A stretch of 64,000 nucleotides of DNA. Source: Setophaga petechia (Eukaryota > Chordata > Aves > Passeriformes > Parulidae). Location: the NCBI GenBank assembly GCA_024362935.1, contig JANCRA010000010.1, forward strand, positions 11,400,501 through 11,464,500, given 5' to 3'. Position numbers and translations under genes: made by a program. Of this stretch, positions 1 through 14,376 are shown piece after piece. Each line of letters begins with the position of its first letter. Positions within the stretch are counted from its first letter, which is position 1. Below the pieces are notes generated by a model. It had not been told where the DNA came from and ran no database searches. It saw only the letters and a list, made by a program, of their open reading frames with translations.

Positions 1-3000
1 ATGCTGGCTACATGATGGCCTCAATCCCCAGGAGAAGGAGTATAACAAGAAAATTCACTCTCCAGCAACCCACAAAACCTGTGAACAAAGTGAGATGAAC
101 AAAACCAGGACATCATGCACCATGATTACCAGCAAGCAAAGCCAAAAGAGAGCAAGGCAAATCAGAGAAAGATACATTAAAAACTTTGAAATAGAGGGAA
201 TTAATTCTTCTAACTGATAAAGTATCTTCATAAAGGACAAGCCCATCATGATAGGAAAGCATTCTGCTACACTTAAAATGGGGAACCATTCCAGCCAGCA
301 CATGTATATTTTTCACTACACAAGCCTGAAAGTGCAGAAGGTGCAGCTCACACTACAAGACAGACTTTTCCTCCTCCTTTTGTTTCTGTCACAGAGCTTT
401 GGATTTACGAGTACCCATGACAATAGGACACTGTGGCAACCATCCTGAGATAAATCCTGCTCATGCAAACATTTTCAAAACAGGCAGAATATCTGAGTCA
501 TGCAGGAAAGCATGGTGCACTCCTACAGTTCACCTTCCAGTTGAAACTCTCTGCACTCAACCTGTACGTTCATGGAAGCCAAAGAGCAAATAACGTGACA
601 AATATAAAGGATTTATTCCAGGAACTGAGTAAGTGCTTCATGAGTCAGACTGGAATGAACCTGCAAGGCTGCACAGAGGTTAAATTCAAAGAAGGTAATA
701 CAAGTCTCTTTGCCCACAGCACTGTGAAGAGCTGAACACTGTCTCTAGAAGCACAAGACCAAGGACAACAGCTGCTGCTTAGCTTTGTCATTTATCTCTA
801 ACTCCAGGAAAAGCTGACCTGCTCCACTGCAGTAAGTCCACATCCACTGCCAGCACTGAATGCCAAATCACAGGGACAAAACTTCCCTCTCATTTGCCCT
901 TTTCCACATCACACTCCTTAGAGCTGCACTGGTGTTCACAATATCACTCTCTTTTACCTTTTTATCAGTGCAAGCCACTTGTTGCCAGCCCAGCTTTTTC
1001 CTATTGAAAGCACATTTGTCAGGCAGCCAAGGGTTTGCTAAAATAAAACATCCAGAGGGCGACAGTCTCTGCCTCCACATAACCACACCCAAAAGATGCT
1101 CCAGACAGAAACTTCCTCCCACTGAAGTTCTCCCCTCTCTCAAGTCCTCTCTGCAAGAGAAAGCTGGACTAGCATTTCACATTATTTTTGAAACCATGAG
1201 GTTAAGCAAATATGAATCTCTACCACTTAGAACTCTTAGTCCTAATGAAATAGCATATTTAGATTTTCCTTAAAACTCACCATACTTAAACATAAAAAAA
1301 AACCTCGTGGTCTAAAGTGAAATAGAGCATTCACACATTTTTATAACAGCTCAGAAATATCAAATGGTATAATACCAGATAAAAACCATTGCTGCAGTAG
1401 AATCATGCAACATTTTCATAAGCAAGATGTAATCCCAGCCCCTCAATTTCATGGACTAAGCTGCACTTCAGACAACACTAACTGCTCATACAGTAGTTTG
1501 TCATAGATCACAGTAATACATATTCCCCTTTATTCTGCTTCCCCTCCCAAAAAAATCAGTTTGAATAAACAAGAATGCACTGCAGGCAGGTAAATACAAA
1601 GATTTTGATGCGCAACAGTAGCCAAGTGTGATTCTTTTTCTCCCAAAGTTCCACTCAATCTTGGCATTAGAGAAGATACCAAAAGGGAAAACTGAGCAGT
1701 AAAAAATGCAATGACAGGGTACTTGAATTTTTGTAGAACATTTTCCACCACTTCAGCAGATAAGAAAAAACAGGAAGCTCAGGCATGAAATTTCAGTAAA
1801 CTGTACTACTCAAAAACTGTTTGCTAGCTTAAGTGTGATTTTTTAAAAATACTGTGTAGTGAATGCTATTATTTACCATGGATTTCATTTCTATGTGAAA
1901 CAGGAAAAAGTCACACTTTCTTTTAGAGAGACAAAAAATGTTGGAGAGTTAATATTCTTGTTTTATTAAAAAAAAATAAACCTTACAGTGCAGAAGGGTG
2001 CCACACACAAGGGGCACACAAGAAAAACACTGTGATGCTGAAACTTAATGAATTTACAGTTCTTACTATTCCATCAGTGCTCTGAAAGTAATCAGAATAG
2101 GAACAAAAAGCCAAACCATAAATGCCTGATTTCTCCTGGGTAAACTGGTAGTTAAACTGCAGGGAATTTATTTTAATTCCAGCAGCAAGCAGGGGGGCTT
2201 GGGAGACCCCACATCAGATTAGCAGCAATGTTTTACAAACAGGCACTATTGAATTCCCCTGCATCTCAGTTTGGAAGCACGTTCCTATGGTGAACCCAAG
2301 GAGGGACCTTACATGGCCCTGCCTCCCTCTCTCCCAGCCTTTCAGGAAGCCATGAAGCTAATTTTCCCCAGCAGTATTCTCTGAAGGAAAAAGTTCACTT
2401 CTTGTGAAGGTAACATGTATTTTTTAATTATTATTATTATTATTTTATGCCTCCCCAGGGAAGGTGAGGAGGGGGGAGCTTCCTTGCTCAACAGAGAAAG
2501 AAATTTTCCTGTATCAGTGCCAAGAACAGACACCCTAAATTCAGCGATCCTAATCTCCAGCCATCCATCAGCAGCAGGGTGGGACCAGCTGATTCAAGTT
2601 TTCTATTAGCTGGTGACTTTGTGTACTAAAATAAGTCTCTGTACCACCCAATTGTTCCTGCTGCTGTGCTCTGCAAAGCACAGACTCAGCCAGCAGCTAC
2701 CTTGGCTGTAAGCACTTCCCCAGCAGGGCCCTTATACCTGGCACAATCCTCTTCCCACCAACCCTTCCAAGTCCCTGAGCACTCCTGGGACTTCAAGCCA
2801 TGAGCCTTTCCTACAGTGTTTGCTCCATCACCCCTTCAGCATGCATCAGGGAAAATGCCAGCTCCAAGTAGCTGCAGTATCTACCACAGGAGGCAGAATG
2901 TGGGTAAAAACAAAGCTGTGATGGCAACTGTCCCTTTACAGGACCAGTTAGTATCACACACACAGTGACCAAGGCACATATACAGGGCACACTGTGGTAC

Positions 3001-5269
3001 AAAGGCAGGATAAAATAAAAAACTTCCCTGATCTACATTTTAAAAGGCACAGGAAGATTAAAGAGTTCACTAACATAGCCTAATAAAATATTCTGTTGGT
3101 CAAATATTAAACCATAAAGCATGTTCATTGGTTTTTGTTTGGGCCAGAAAATAAAGTATGTGTAATTGATTAATGTTATTCCATTATTTACACAGTAAAA
3201 TCTAGAACAGAATATATAAACCAGCAAACAGTTTGAAAATGACACTAAACAAAAACAATTAAAATTGTATGATCAGGGCTAACAGCAAACTGTAAACCCC
3301 AACAGACAACTCACACAGTTGGTACTCTGCAAGTTTTTAAGTGCCACGGATCAGTCCCAGGTACTGAGAACAAAAATAAAGAATGTGAGACCAGTTCACC
3401 TCAGTCAGAGAAAGGCATCTTTCTCCATGGCTCACACAAACTTCCACTCCCATTGTTCTTGTAAGCCAGCTCTCACTGGATCCTGGCAGCATGGGCTGTG
3501 CACAAGTGCATCAATCTTGAGCCAAGAAAAAGGCAAAAGTTTCATGAGTTCAGAAAGCTCCTGAGTGCCAGAGGAATGACAGACACACATATTTGGTCTA
3601 GAGCCTCTCTGCAGCTTAGAGCCCAGAACACTTTGGACTCCTGGTTCTAATCCAGTGCCTCCACCAGCCAGGGAGAAAGGCAGCTGGACATGTCAAACCA
3701 AGACACCTGCTACCAAAATTGGGCAGAGTGACTATGGGTTTTGGGTGTTTCAGATAACTCATATAAACAAAGATAAAAATTCAGAAAGCTACAGACATCC
3801 CCCTCCCAACTACCTCCCTTTCTAGTGAAAAAACTGGCACTCAAAAAAACAACACAATGCCATAGGACTGTCATTCCTTTGGAATAAAAGGCCTCCAAAA
3901 TCAGAAGTGAAAATTCAAAGGAGAAACTCATATTTTCTTTTTTTTTCCTAAGAGCTAAAAATTCAATAGAAACCTCAGGAAAAAAAGGGAAGAAACAGAA
4001 ATTAGCTATTTGATCAATTAATTTAGTGAGGCATTTTGAAGAACCTCACTAATCATGCCCTAGCAGGGATCTTCCTACTATTAAATTAGTAAAGCAAACA
4101 AACAATACTCAAGGAGTCTGCATTATACATAGCAAACACAGTATCATATGCCAAGTGTTTAGTCTCCTATAGCAAATTAAGGAGAGATATTATGCAATCC
4201 TCAACTCAGCTTCATGGAATTTTGAAAAGAATGCTAAACATTTTGTTCAAACAATGAAGTTTTGAGTTAGGAAAATCAAAATTAATAGAGTTCTTTACCC
4301 AATGTTTAATAGATCATCTATCATACCAATACATCAAATAAACAAATGCTGAAGTTTGCATCAACTCTCTTCACTAAGGAGTAAACAATTAAGTTACTTA
4401 TATATTCTACATCTCCATCTAAACCATTCCTCATGAAAAATTCCACTGTGCAATGTATCAACAAGTGATTCTCCACTGTTGACTGAAGGGTAACCAGCAC
4501 CAAGGCCAAACTTATGCCAGCAATGTAACACCAACCACTACAGACAGGGCACCTCCCCAATTCCGATGGCAGAGTACAAACAACTCCCCTTCTATTTGCA
4601 CTGTAGCTCTAACTCCTCCAGAAAGCATCTCTGTTTTCTGCTACACTGAGATGGGTCAAATACAAACCCTATAGCAGATGATAATGATAATTATTATTAT
4701 CTGTGTGACATAGAAATAACATGCATTAGGGCATGGCTGAAGTTCTCCATGTCATGAACCCGATTCCAACTTCAGCATGTTATCAATTGTAAGGCATCCT
4801 CTAGGAAATTTCTTTTTGCCTACTAAATAAATGCTTTATTTGTTAAAATGTAAAGATACCAAAAAAATAATTACTTGCATTATTTGTGTTATTTAACCAA
4901 ATGCTACTTTGTTTTACACTGTCTTTACATTTTCAGTGTTCTGCAGACTGTGTAAAATACATCAATGGCAACCTGGAAGTTTTGTCACTTAAGAAGGTGC
5001 ACATAGCCACTCTCTGGGAGGAACACACTGATCAGATTCTGAAAGGATCAGTGCAAAAACAGCATCAAATTACTCACCACTGGATTACACTGAATAAACC
5101 AGTCACTTTAAACAGTGATTTTTGCTTGCAAGCAGACCAGATGTAACACAAACATTAGAAAAACCTGTGTAAGGGCTCTGGAACATAGCAGTGTTCAACT
5201 CTGTAGTCCACCAACATGTACAGGACAAATATTTCCAATTCCCATATACAGCAAAGAGAGACACCTTAC
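1..5269 (-). other. EEFSEC: EEFSEC intron 5 (partial, continues past base 1)
   Basis: AT-rich noncoding sequence downstream of exon 5 in transcription order. No further eEFSec exon was recognised, so the intron probably runs out of the window; the alternative, a missed short exon, is less likely because the expected 50-residue segment is well conserved. It contains a short ATT microsatellite at about 2428-2444 and a few more GC-rich patches (about 2640-2860). Open frames here are below 140 codons and show no recognisable domain. Confidence 0.75.
2428..2444. repeat. ATT microsatellite
   Basis: About five to six tandem ATT/TTA units followed by a T-rich tail. Confidence 0.8.
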
Positions 5270-5911
5270 CCTTTCCACCTGTCCTTCTTTGTGCTTCTGT
5301 TTGTACACTTTCAGCTTTGGAAGGAAAGTCTCTGTGTAGTTCTTGTCTTCCATGCCTTGGAGCAGTACCCCATGGAATGCCAGCCTGCAGGTATTGGCAT
5401 GAATATCTGTATCTAGTTTAGAGCCAATCACAAGGCACAGTTTAGGACAAGTGACTGGTTTTTCAAACTCCAGCAAAGCCCACTGTTGTTTTGGGAGCTG
5501 GACTTCTCCTGCTTGGTCATTTTCTTTGTTCTCCTCTGAAGAAACCGAGTCCTTGGACAAATACTGCTCTTGATAAAGATAATCTTTTTCAAAATCAAAC
5601 ACATTCTCTTGAATTTCTTCATTGAAGTTAGCAGGGGCTGGACTGAAAAACATCACTCTTCCCATCACTGTCTCATGACCGACCGTGATGTGGAACTTGG
5701 CCTTAGTCTGAAGAGCTCCTCGGAAATACTGAATTTTCTTCAAGGAAATGATGGCAGCATGGATGGTGTGAAGTGAATCTGGGGTGCAAATCAGGCCTCG
5801 CTCCAGCAGCTTGGGATCAAACTGGGTCACACAGACACCCACTCTGTCACCCTGCATTGCATAAGTCACAGGAGTATGGAACATCTGCATGGACTTGACC
5901 TTCTTGGTCAC
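5270..5911 (-). CDS. EEFSEC: EEFSEC exon 5: domains 2-3 and start of domain 4 (partial gene)
   Basis: The largest exon in the window is 642 bp, 214 codons, phase 0 at both ends. It starts VTKKVKSMQMFH and ends KQKHKEGQVER. It completes domain 2 (VGVCVTQFDPKLLERGLIC), covers domain 3 (AKFHITVGHETVMGRVMFFS, then QQWALLEFEKPV and LCLVIGSKLD), and reaches DIHANTCRLAFHG and the following strand that leads toward domain 4. An acidic linker between the FSPAP and QQWAL segments is the least conserved part compared with human. The acceptor is ttcatccatag at 5912 and the donor gtaagg just below 5270. The frame stays open past the donor by chance to about 5195, but that tail does not resemble eEFSec. 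The next expected exon, which begins AMDDYS in human, is not visible to the left. Residues correspond roughly to human 263-476. Confidence 0.97.
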
Positions 5912-8900
5912 CTATGGATGAAAGGGCAACAAAAAGAATGAAACAATTAATTGCACATTAGTGCATCATAAGCACTCATATGCTTATGTCACATGATATC
6001 TGCTTATATTGTGATCTATCAGCCACACACGACACCCTGTCTTGCAAGACAATTGACCTTCTACAAGAGTCCACAACTCAAAAAGTAGAAGGCCAATTGT
6101 GTGAGAACTCCATCATTTAAAATTACCACATATTTGTGCCCCCCAGCTTATTCTCCTTCTCTTCATGAGACTGAGGACTATCATTACCACAATTATGTTG
6201 ATATTTACATCATCCATGCTGCAGTACCCACAATACTATCTGCAAATAATCAGATATACCCACACGGTGGAATAGCTTAAATATACCCCCTTGAGCATCT
6301 GCAGCATCAAAAGTACAGCACTACAATACCCATTCATGCACCTACGTGTCTGCTTTCCCACCCCTTCCATGAAAATCCTTTCACACACTTCTTTGACATG
6401 GTTGAATAAACTGTAAAATGTGCAGAGCAAAAAAAAAAAAATTGTATTTGCACAGCACCAAGCACAATGAACTCATGAACCATCACTACAAAATAATCAG
6501 CAATACAAAAGCCCACCCTCTCCTAGTCTATAGTATTCCATAGACTAAAATAGAAAATCCTCAAAGCTTTCTTAGGAAGATTTGAATGTTCATGAACATA
6601 CAGCTAGCATTGCTGTCACTAAAAGGTGGGGCTCCCTATCTCAGGAATATCATAGGAAAAGTGAAACACCAATCACTACTTATACTAAAATTTCCCAGAT
6701 GCTATCAAATTTTGGCCTTAACGAGCTTGCTATTGTATGACTTATTTCAAGGACAGTAGAAGAATGAAATAAACTTTTAAATATCAGTCGAGGTTCAGCT
6801 TGATCAGACTAAACTGGTTTAGTTTAACAAGTATTCATTTCTCAGTTCAGCAAACCTTCACACTTAGTAAGTACCCTCATCCCCTCAAGTTGAATGTAAC
6901 CAAAAGTTTTTTCTGGTAATATGTTTATGATGCCACCTGTTGCATTCCTACTAATGCTGAATGCTTCTATAGGTAACCCCTCTGTTTCAAGTCCCTACAT
7001 CAGATAGCTTTTAATACCAAAATGATATCTTTGGCAATAAAAAAATATCTCCTAAATAAATATTATGTACTTGGACAAAAGTCATTAGCACAGAAAAGTA
7101 ATACACAGCATTTTTGAAGGGCTGAAACCTCAGCACTCGGATCCAAGAACTGAAGTCTTCGTGAGAATGCTCAATTCCAGAGATAATTTTTCTTAGTATG
7201 CTTTTATCTACATGCAATAGATTATACTCTGAATGTGCATAGAAAAACAACATTGCTAGGACAGATCTCAACTCTCAGCATAATTTCTTCTTCCATATCC
7301 CTTTACTTATCATCAATTCTACAGCTATCAAAAAGGTTCATGCCAAGTGCTACTGTGCAACTCCCAGCATTCAAACTTTTACTTTCTTACTCAGCTGGAA
7401 CTAGTCTCAAATCAATCTCCAACCATTCCATGTCCCTTAGTAGCCCATCTTCTAATCCCAGCCCACTCATTTATCTTCTAACTCCTGAAAATAAAACCAC
7501 AAAATATGCAAGCACTGATGAAGAGAATTCCAAACCAAAGGACTGGACTCAGCAGAGCTGGGCTTCATCCTCAGATGTCACACAGCTTCAGAGCACAGCA
7601 TTTAGGCTGGACAATTCAGAACAGTCTAGGCAACTGAATTATCTTCATCACAAAGCTATTTACTCAGTAATTCATAATACTGAATATATCAGCTTTTTTC
7701 TGCATGTTAGCTGCAACGCATAAGTGGAAACAAAATGTTTTTCACATTCTCCTTTTCCACAAAACCTGCTGCCCTGTATGGAGGATTTCTCACTTGGCTC
7801 CAGATAATCTGTCTATGCCTATTCCCAATATCACCTGACCCAGAGGGGAACAAATTGCAGAAAATTAGATCAAAATAGAAGAGCAGATGAAAAGTCTATT
7901 GGCTGAACGAAAATCTTCAGTAACTGAAATATAAAGAAGTCTCCAAATAAGTCAGCAAAAAATGGTCACAGGCAATATACAGGAAGCTCTTAAAAAAAAG
8001 AGAGAAAATATAGCAGCTACATGCCTTCTGGAAAACAACAAAAATCTTGTATTCCTTTTGGAAATCATAATTATACAAATAACAATACCCATGAGCTTCA
8101 CCACTATGAATATTGTTTGGGTTCCCTGAGCCTCTGGCTGCTAACCAAAACCAAAAGAAACACCCTGTTACAGATTATAATGTTATTATTACAACATTTT
8201 TCAAATCAAATGCCACATCAATGCCTGTGAATTCTTGAAGAATCCACAAAATATTATGAGAAAGGCGATCAAGAGGTATGTTCATGTAAGTGAAAAAACT
8301 CTCACTAAAAATGACTGAAACAAAGTAGTTTGTCAAGATATTAACTAATGTCAAAACAGACTTGAAAGGCCACTGTAAATACTTGGTAGTTTCAGTTTCA
8401 AGCATTTTTGTGCTCAAATAAACATTCATTACCCCTTTAGTTAAACCTCCTCAATAATACTAACCATAAAGATACAAAATTAAATTGTTTGGAGAGAAAC
8501 AATTTGGCATTTACCTCCAGCTTTCTATTGATTTCCAATATTGCATTTTTAAAGGCTGGAAGTAGAGGAGCTTGAATCAAACGTTTCCCAAACCCTTCCT
8601 TCTTTCATCCCCTACCCCTCCCTCTCTAGTTTCAACCATTCTTAAAGTTGCATCAATGGTGATACAAGTAATGTTTAAGGACTTCAAGAAGAAAAATGAA
8701 ACGTTAAAAACTCAAGATTTTCTAAACGTGTTTCAAAGACATTACAAGCACTACAAGAATGAATCTGTAGCATGAAAAGTATCAGCACAAACAATTTTGA
8801 AAGACTTTGTGATTTCACATGTGATAATACCAGCAGTGAATCTTTCCTCTCCTACAACCATAGATGGGGTCAATAAATTGGCAAGAACTAAGGAATCTTC

Positions 8901-11900
8901 CAGCACTGTCACTCCTCAAAACAGAACTGGAACCAGAAGATGCAGAAGAGACCTGTCTAATTTTCTATTTTAAATGAAGTCACAAAGACTTTATTATTAG
9001 TATTCCAGTTTATAATATTATTTTTTAGAAATTACCCACCTAAATAGATGAATGAAAGTATTACAGAAATAGTCTATGCATATTATCTGAAATATCTTTT
9101 ACAGAATTTAGATAACATTTAAGACTAAACAATATGATTAGAAAACACAGTTGTGTGCATATACTGAGAACACATACTGGCTTTGAATTAGGCATCCATG
9201 AAACTTTCCTCAGTGTTTCCTCTCTCCTCTTAAATTAACTCAAATTATCAGGTACATCTGACATGCAGCTCATAAACAGTGATCAGGAGAATGAACAAGT
9301 TCTTTTGAAATATTCACTTCACATGATTAACCCTTTTTCATTGTGATTTCCAGTTCTCAACCATAACATACAAAGCTGGATTGTATCAGAATATAACTGT
9401 GTTCTGCCAAAATCCTCAGTTCATCTACATTAAACAACACACAATTGTAAAGCATCACTTCCTGTGACAAAAAGTCTGCTGTAATTCCTATGTGTAAGAT
9501 AAACACTGTAGTGGAGTATGGACACAAAAGTACTTCCCAGTGCTGAATGAAGCTCCTGTTGAAACATTTGCTCGTGGTCTTCACAGTTTCAAATGCCAGT
9601 TCAAGAACAGTTTGGATCCTGACTAATTCTCTTTCAGAAAACATTATCCTACTAATTGAAAACACATTGAAAATTTGCAGAATCATGTAAAGATCCACCC
9701 ACCCCTGTCCCTCCCCAACCAAAGCAGGTTATCTGTGCTGCCCCAAACTCTCTCCCAGAAGGGAATTGTGACTGTGCCCATCCAGAGCTCTCAGAATCAT
9801 CTGGTTTCCTTTTAGCTGGGTCTGGGTTTCACACAGGTCTGCTTGTCCTCAGACAGAGTAGGAAATGCCATTGCATCACTCAAACTACTGAGAATCACCA
9901 CTTCATAGTGATCCATCCAGTACCCTGCAGATTATTTAATCAGCCCATCTATACTGGCTCTAATTGGTATCTATTATTGCATCTGAAGTTTCCATAAACC
10001 TATCAGAGAGAGAACACATCCAAGGCCATTTATTTTTTCCCTCCTGTTCTCAGTCCCAGAACTGTCAAAGGAGCACATAGCACAGCACCTTAACTGACCA
10101 TAACCTCTGTTCCAATGTTTGTAGGAACTAGAATCTGACCAGAACACAGAGTGTGACTGGAGGGTGGATTAGATCACCCAAAGTGAGTTGGAGTTTCTTC
10201 TCCTTCAAGAGGTCAGACATGGAACCAGCAGAGAAGTGAATCAGGGAGTTGGTCTGCACCCACTGTATCAAATAACAAGAGCCAGAGTAGCTTTAAATCA
10301 CTGATTTCCTGTTTTCTGAGCAGACCATGAACATCAGTACAGTATATCATTCCATTTCACTCTGATCCTGACTGACAGAGACATTTGCCCATGGTTTAAA
10401 ATACTCCAAATGTAGGGTTTTTCTTCAAGAGGCTCAAATACATAAGTAAAATTCATCTTTATTTTGTCTGGCCTTTAAAATACAAACCCAGAAGCATTGA
10501 AAAGGGTGCAACTGACCCCCAGTATTAGATTTGTTTCTCTTATGCATATCTAGTTTCCCTATGTAAGGGATCCCTACAAGCTATAACAGAGTTCTAAGCT
10601 TTCACATATTTTCTTTAGCTTTACAGCAATGGATTTTTCAAGGAGGGAGTTGGGGCTGGATCCCTCAGTTCACCCCTCCACCACCAGAATGAGGTAAAAT
10701 ACTTCAGAGCACTGTCCTGAGCAACAGGAATTTGTAACTGAGACCAGCTATGACAAATATCTTTGGCATTTCTTTGCATTTATTTCAAGCACCCCATTTT
10801 AGTTCTCAAAACGCTGCCTGGAAAACAACTTCTATCTTCTATTGTCCACAAAAATTACCCAAGGCCCATTTTAGCAGTCCCTCAAAGTGGGAAAATTAGG
10901 TCTTCAGACACAGAAAGTGAACAATATTGAGTGCAACTTTAGAGTGACAGGTTTTACTGCTTGTGAACTATGTAGGTAAACATGGAGAACATGGATACCA
11001 TTACAAAACCTGTCACAAACTTTGCTAAGAAAATCACTCACATTTTGTTTTCTTGTGGCACAGGGGAATTGATTGTACGTCAACATATAAATCAAGAGTC
11101 ACATGTTGAAATCTTACATCATTTGCAGAGATTTGCTTCCTGTTTTAAATTTTAGTTTGCATAATCACACTAATGTTCCTAAAGCATTATGTAAAAAGCC
11201 ATAAAAAGGGTGAAAGAGAAGTTTGTATTCAAATGCAGATTGAAAAGCACAAAAAAGAAATCAAAAGCACCCAAACAGTTCAGCCCTTGAGATAAACAAA
11301 TGTATCCAATATATGAGAACTTGTTATTTTAAGACCAAAGGAAAAGCCCACTAAGATTTTCAAAGCAGTTTACTACAGACTAATAGAAAACAGGATACAG
11401 AAAAAGTCCACTAATGACTTTTTGCACTGATATGTCAGACCTTTTTTTCCTTTATTTATCCAACTTCCATTAAGTTATCAGCCATATGCCATAGCTCATA
11501 GCTTCTTTAGATAAAAACCTAGCCATCCTGCTGCCTCTCAATGCTGTGAGTGCATCTTTCTGATATGAGATACAACAACCATGCTTCCCTGTAATGCTGA
11601 TGAGAAACTGCAAAGTTAAAATAATTAGTCTCAATAATATGTTAGAGAAAATACTGATTATGAGTGCAGTATTTATAAAAGAGGATTGCATACGCAGTAT
11701 AAAAAATGACCCCACTTCAAATAGTGAGGACTCCAACAAGTTTAAAGATAAGAATCACACTTCACATCCCAGTCACTAAGAGCTGCATCTTTAAACTTAC
11801 ATTGAAAAAGGAACTAAAATTAAGACAGCATCACTTCAGCCCTTTAAAGGTTTAAAAATACACCAAGCACAAGCCTGCCTGAATCAGTACCCTAGCAAGA

Positions 11901-14286
11901 AAAAACCCTCTCCAGAAGTCCAAGCTGGCCACACACTGTAGCAAAGTGCCAAATGCATGAAACACCACCTCAGTATCATCCAGAAGTGCACCTTTACAAG
12001 CAGAAGGGGAGCAGCAAATTCCAAACTGCATCACCAATATGCAATATCAGCGCATCAATCACCAATCCCATACCGGCTGCTTTTCAAAGCAAGAACTTCT
12101 TTCTTCCCTGCTGAGCTACTACAAATTCAAATCAAGAATAAGGTATCTCATCTTCTCTCTTCCAGTATCCTCTCTTGGTGGTCAGAAGATATCAAACTAC
12201 ACTGGCCTCTTGACTGAAAGGCCACAAAGACTGAAATTTTTTTTTAGTCAGACTGTGTTTAAGCACATAACTGAAATGAAGCAAAGCTCCAATTAAAACA
12301 TAAGCAGATATCTTTATAAATTCTCTTCTAAACATGAAGAATGTTGAATTCTTTGCTTTATGAGGGATGGCAAAGCCAAATCCTATAGATGAGCAAGCAG
12401 CTGTGTATTTAGTGAAGCTGGCAAACCACTCCTGCTCAAAAGCATTAAAAGGACATATGGGATGTGAAGGCACAAGAGAGCAACTATGAGCCATCAGAAA
12501 TAAAAAGTCACATCCTCCACTGAAGTTAAAAAAATCTTTTGTTTAAAGAAATAACGTAGGAAGTATTTTCTAGATTCTCTCAGATGCCTTTGTGGTTCAT
12601 GCAGTAACTAGTTAGCTCCAAAATTTTAACCGGGATTTCAAAACAGCATAAAATGGAGATAAAACAGGAGGTATCAATAATACAAGAGTTGTCAATAACA
12701 CATCATTGAACAGCAAATCACACAATGCAGCCTCTGCCCACTGCTCAGGTTGTGGAGAGCTTTTTCTTCTGAGTCAACATCACAGGACCAGCTACAAAGA
12801 GCAGAAACCTCCAACAGTCAGAAATAATTCCAAGTGTGTGGGTTCCAGCAAGATAATGGGGCTTAGTAGCAATTGTCTGAAAGACCTTGAATATTTCTAG
12901 ATTATATTATTTCTGCATGGCCCCACCTCCATGTGGGAAAGGAATATAGCATCTGGAGAAAAAATTATTTAATACTGGATGATTCTTTTAACTCTAATTT
13001 TTTTTTTAAGTGAGTTTTACAAGGGCATCCACCATATGACCACTGTTTTCTTATGTAACACCCCACACACGCTATCAGATTTTATTTAATATATTCCTCC
13101 TTCTGGATAAAATAACACAAGAGCCTGAAGAGCCTGCACTGCAACACTGGAATAAACCAATATAAAAGGGGATACTGAAATCCATTTGGGTTATTCCCTT
13201 TCCCAGCATCTGAAATATGACTATGCACCCAATATATAAAGAAGCAGGTCAGTGACCTTACTCTCATGCAACTCCAATACCATCATTGTAATTTATATTA
13301 CATGTATGCTATATTCATGCAGACAGTCAAAAATCAAAAGATCAGGATTGTTCCGGTAAACTTAAGTGACCTTCTGTGCTTAAGCAGTCTCCTCTAGCCT
13401 TTAAACATATAAACCCAAATTTTTTTCAACAGAACCTAAAATCTATCCCAGGTACAGGCTGGACAAATCTCACTGAATAAAAAATCCTGTCCTCTATTTA
13501 TTTTCTTCTCATGACTGAACTGCCCAGAATTCATTATTTACTGTAAAACATCAAATTCCCACTGTATTACATGTAGGCTATCTTAGTGGAGTATTTATTT
13601 GGTAAACTCCAGTAATCTTGTCACCCTTGTGATATAACATGGCATTACGCCTCACTGCAGATAAATTCAACTGCATCATTTGTCACAACCCAAATTCTCA
13701 AGGAAAAAAAAAACCCACCAAACCAACAATGTCCACTTTTTAAGAGGAAAAGGCTAATTTTTCAGCATTATTATAACTTCATAGCAATTTTCCTCATCCA
13801 CAGCAAAGCTTCCAATAAACATAACCATTTCAGATAACTTTTAACTCACACCAACCCCCACGGCCCATCCCATCCCTCCCCAGCTGCCACATGAGAACGT
13901 TGTGAGAGATGCTGTCCAAACCTCACTCAGGCCATGACTCCTCCTGTCTCTGTGTTCTGCCCCAGAAGACAACCAGGCTGCTCAAGCACCTTGCAGCATT
14001 TCACAAGTTCTTAAAGCACTCTTTGCCTCCCATCCCTCACCTCTGCCAAGCCTCACTGCATTTTCATTTTCTTTCTCCTTTGCCTCTTCCAGATGTGGGT
14101 GAATCTTTTCACACAGGAGAGGACAACCTCCCATTCTGGTCCTCTGGCCAAAAGAGCCCAACAGCCACACACATCAAATGTCTGGCAGGTAGGGAATAGA
14201 TCCCTGCACTCCCTGGATGTGTAGAAGGATGCAGAAGGCAGACACCTACCATAATCCTTTCATCTCAAATTGACTAAAATATCTCA

Positions 14287-14376
14287 GGGTTTTGGGTTGT
14301 TTGGTTTTGTGGTTTGGGGTTTTTTTTGGGTTTGGTTTTTTTGGCTTTTTTGTTGTTTGTTTTTTTTTTTTTTTTT
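14287..14376. repeat. G/T-rich low-complexity run ending in a long T tract
   Basis: The plus strand carries repeated GGGTTTT, GGTTTG and TTGTTTG words and ends in about 17 consecutive T. There are four GGG tracts in the first 50 bases, separated by one long loop. On the EEFSEC transcript strand it is A/C-rich. Confidence 0.85.

Noticed and set aside
5195..5269. Extension of the exon 5 open frame beyond the gtaagg donor.
   Set aside because: The extra residues do not resemble eEFSec, which continues AMDDYS in human; the donor lies exactly where homology stops.
1..5269. Search by eye for EEFSEC exon 6 (expected DDYSVIGRSLFKKE-type sequence) on the minus strand.
   Set aside because: Nothing similar was found; the exon should lie left of the window.
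7235..7723. A 162-codon plus-strand open frame rich in Ser and Leu.
   Set aside because: No domain or homologue recognised; low-complexity Ser runs come from C/T-rich intronic sequence.
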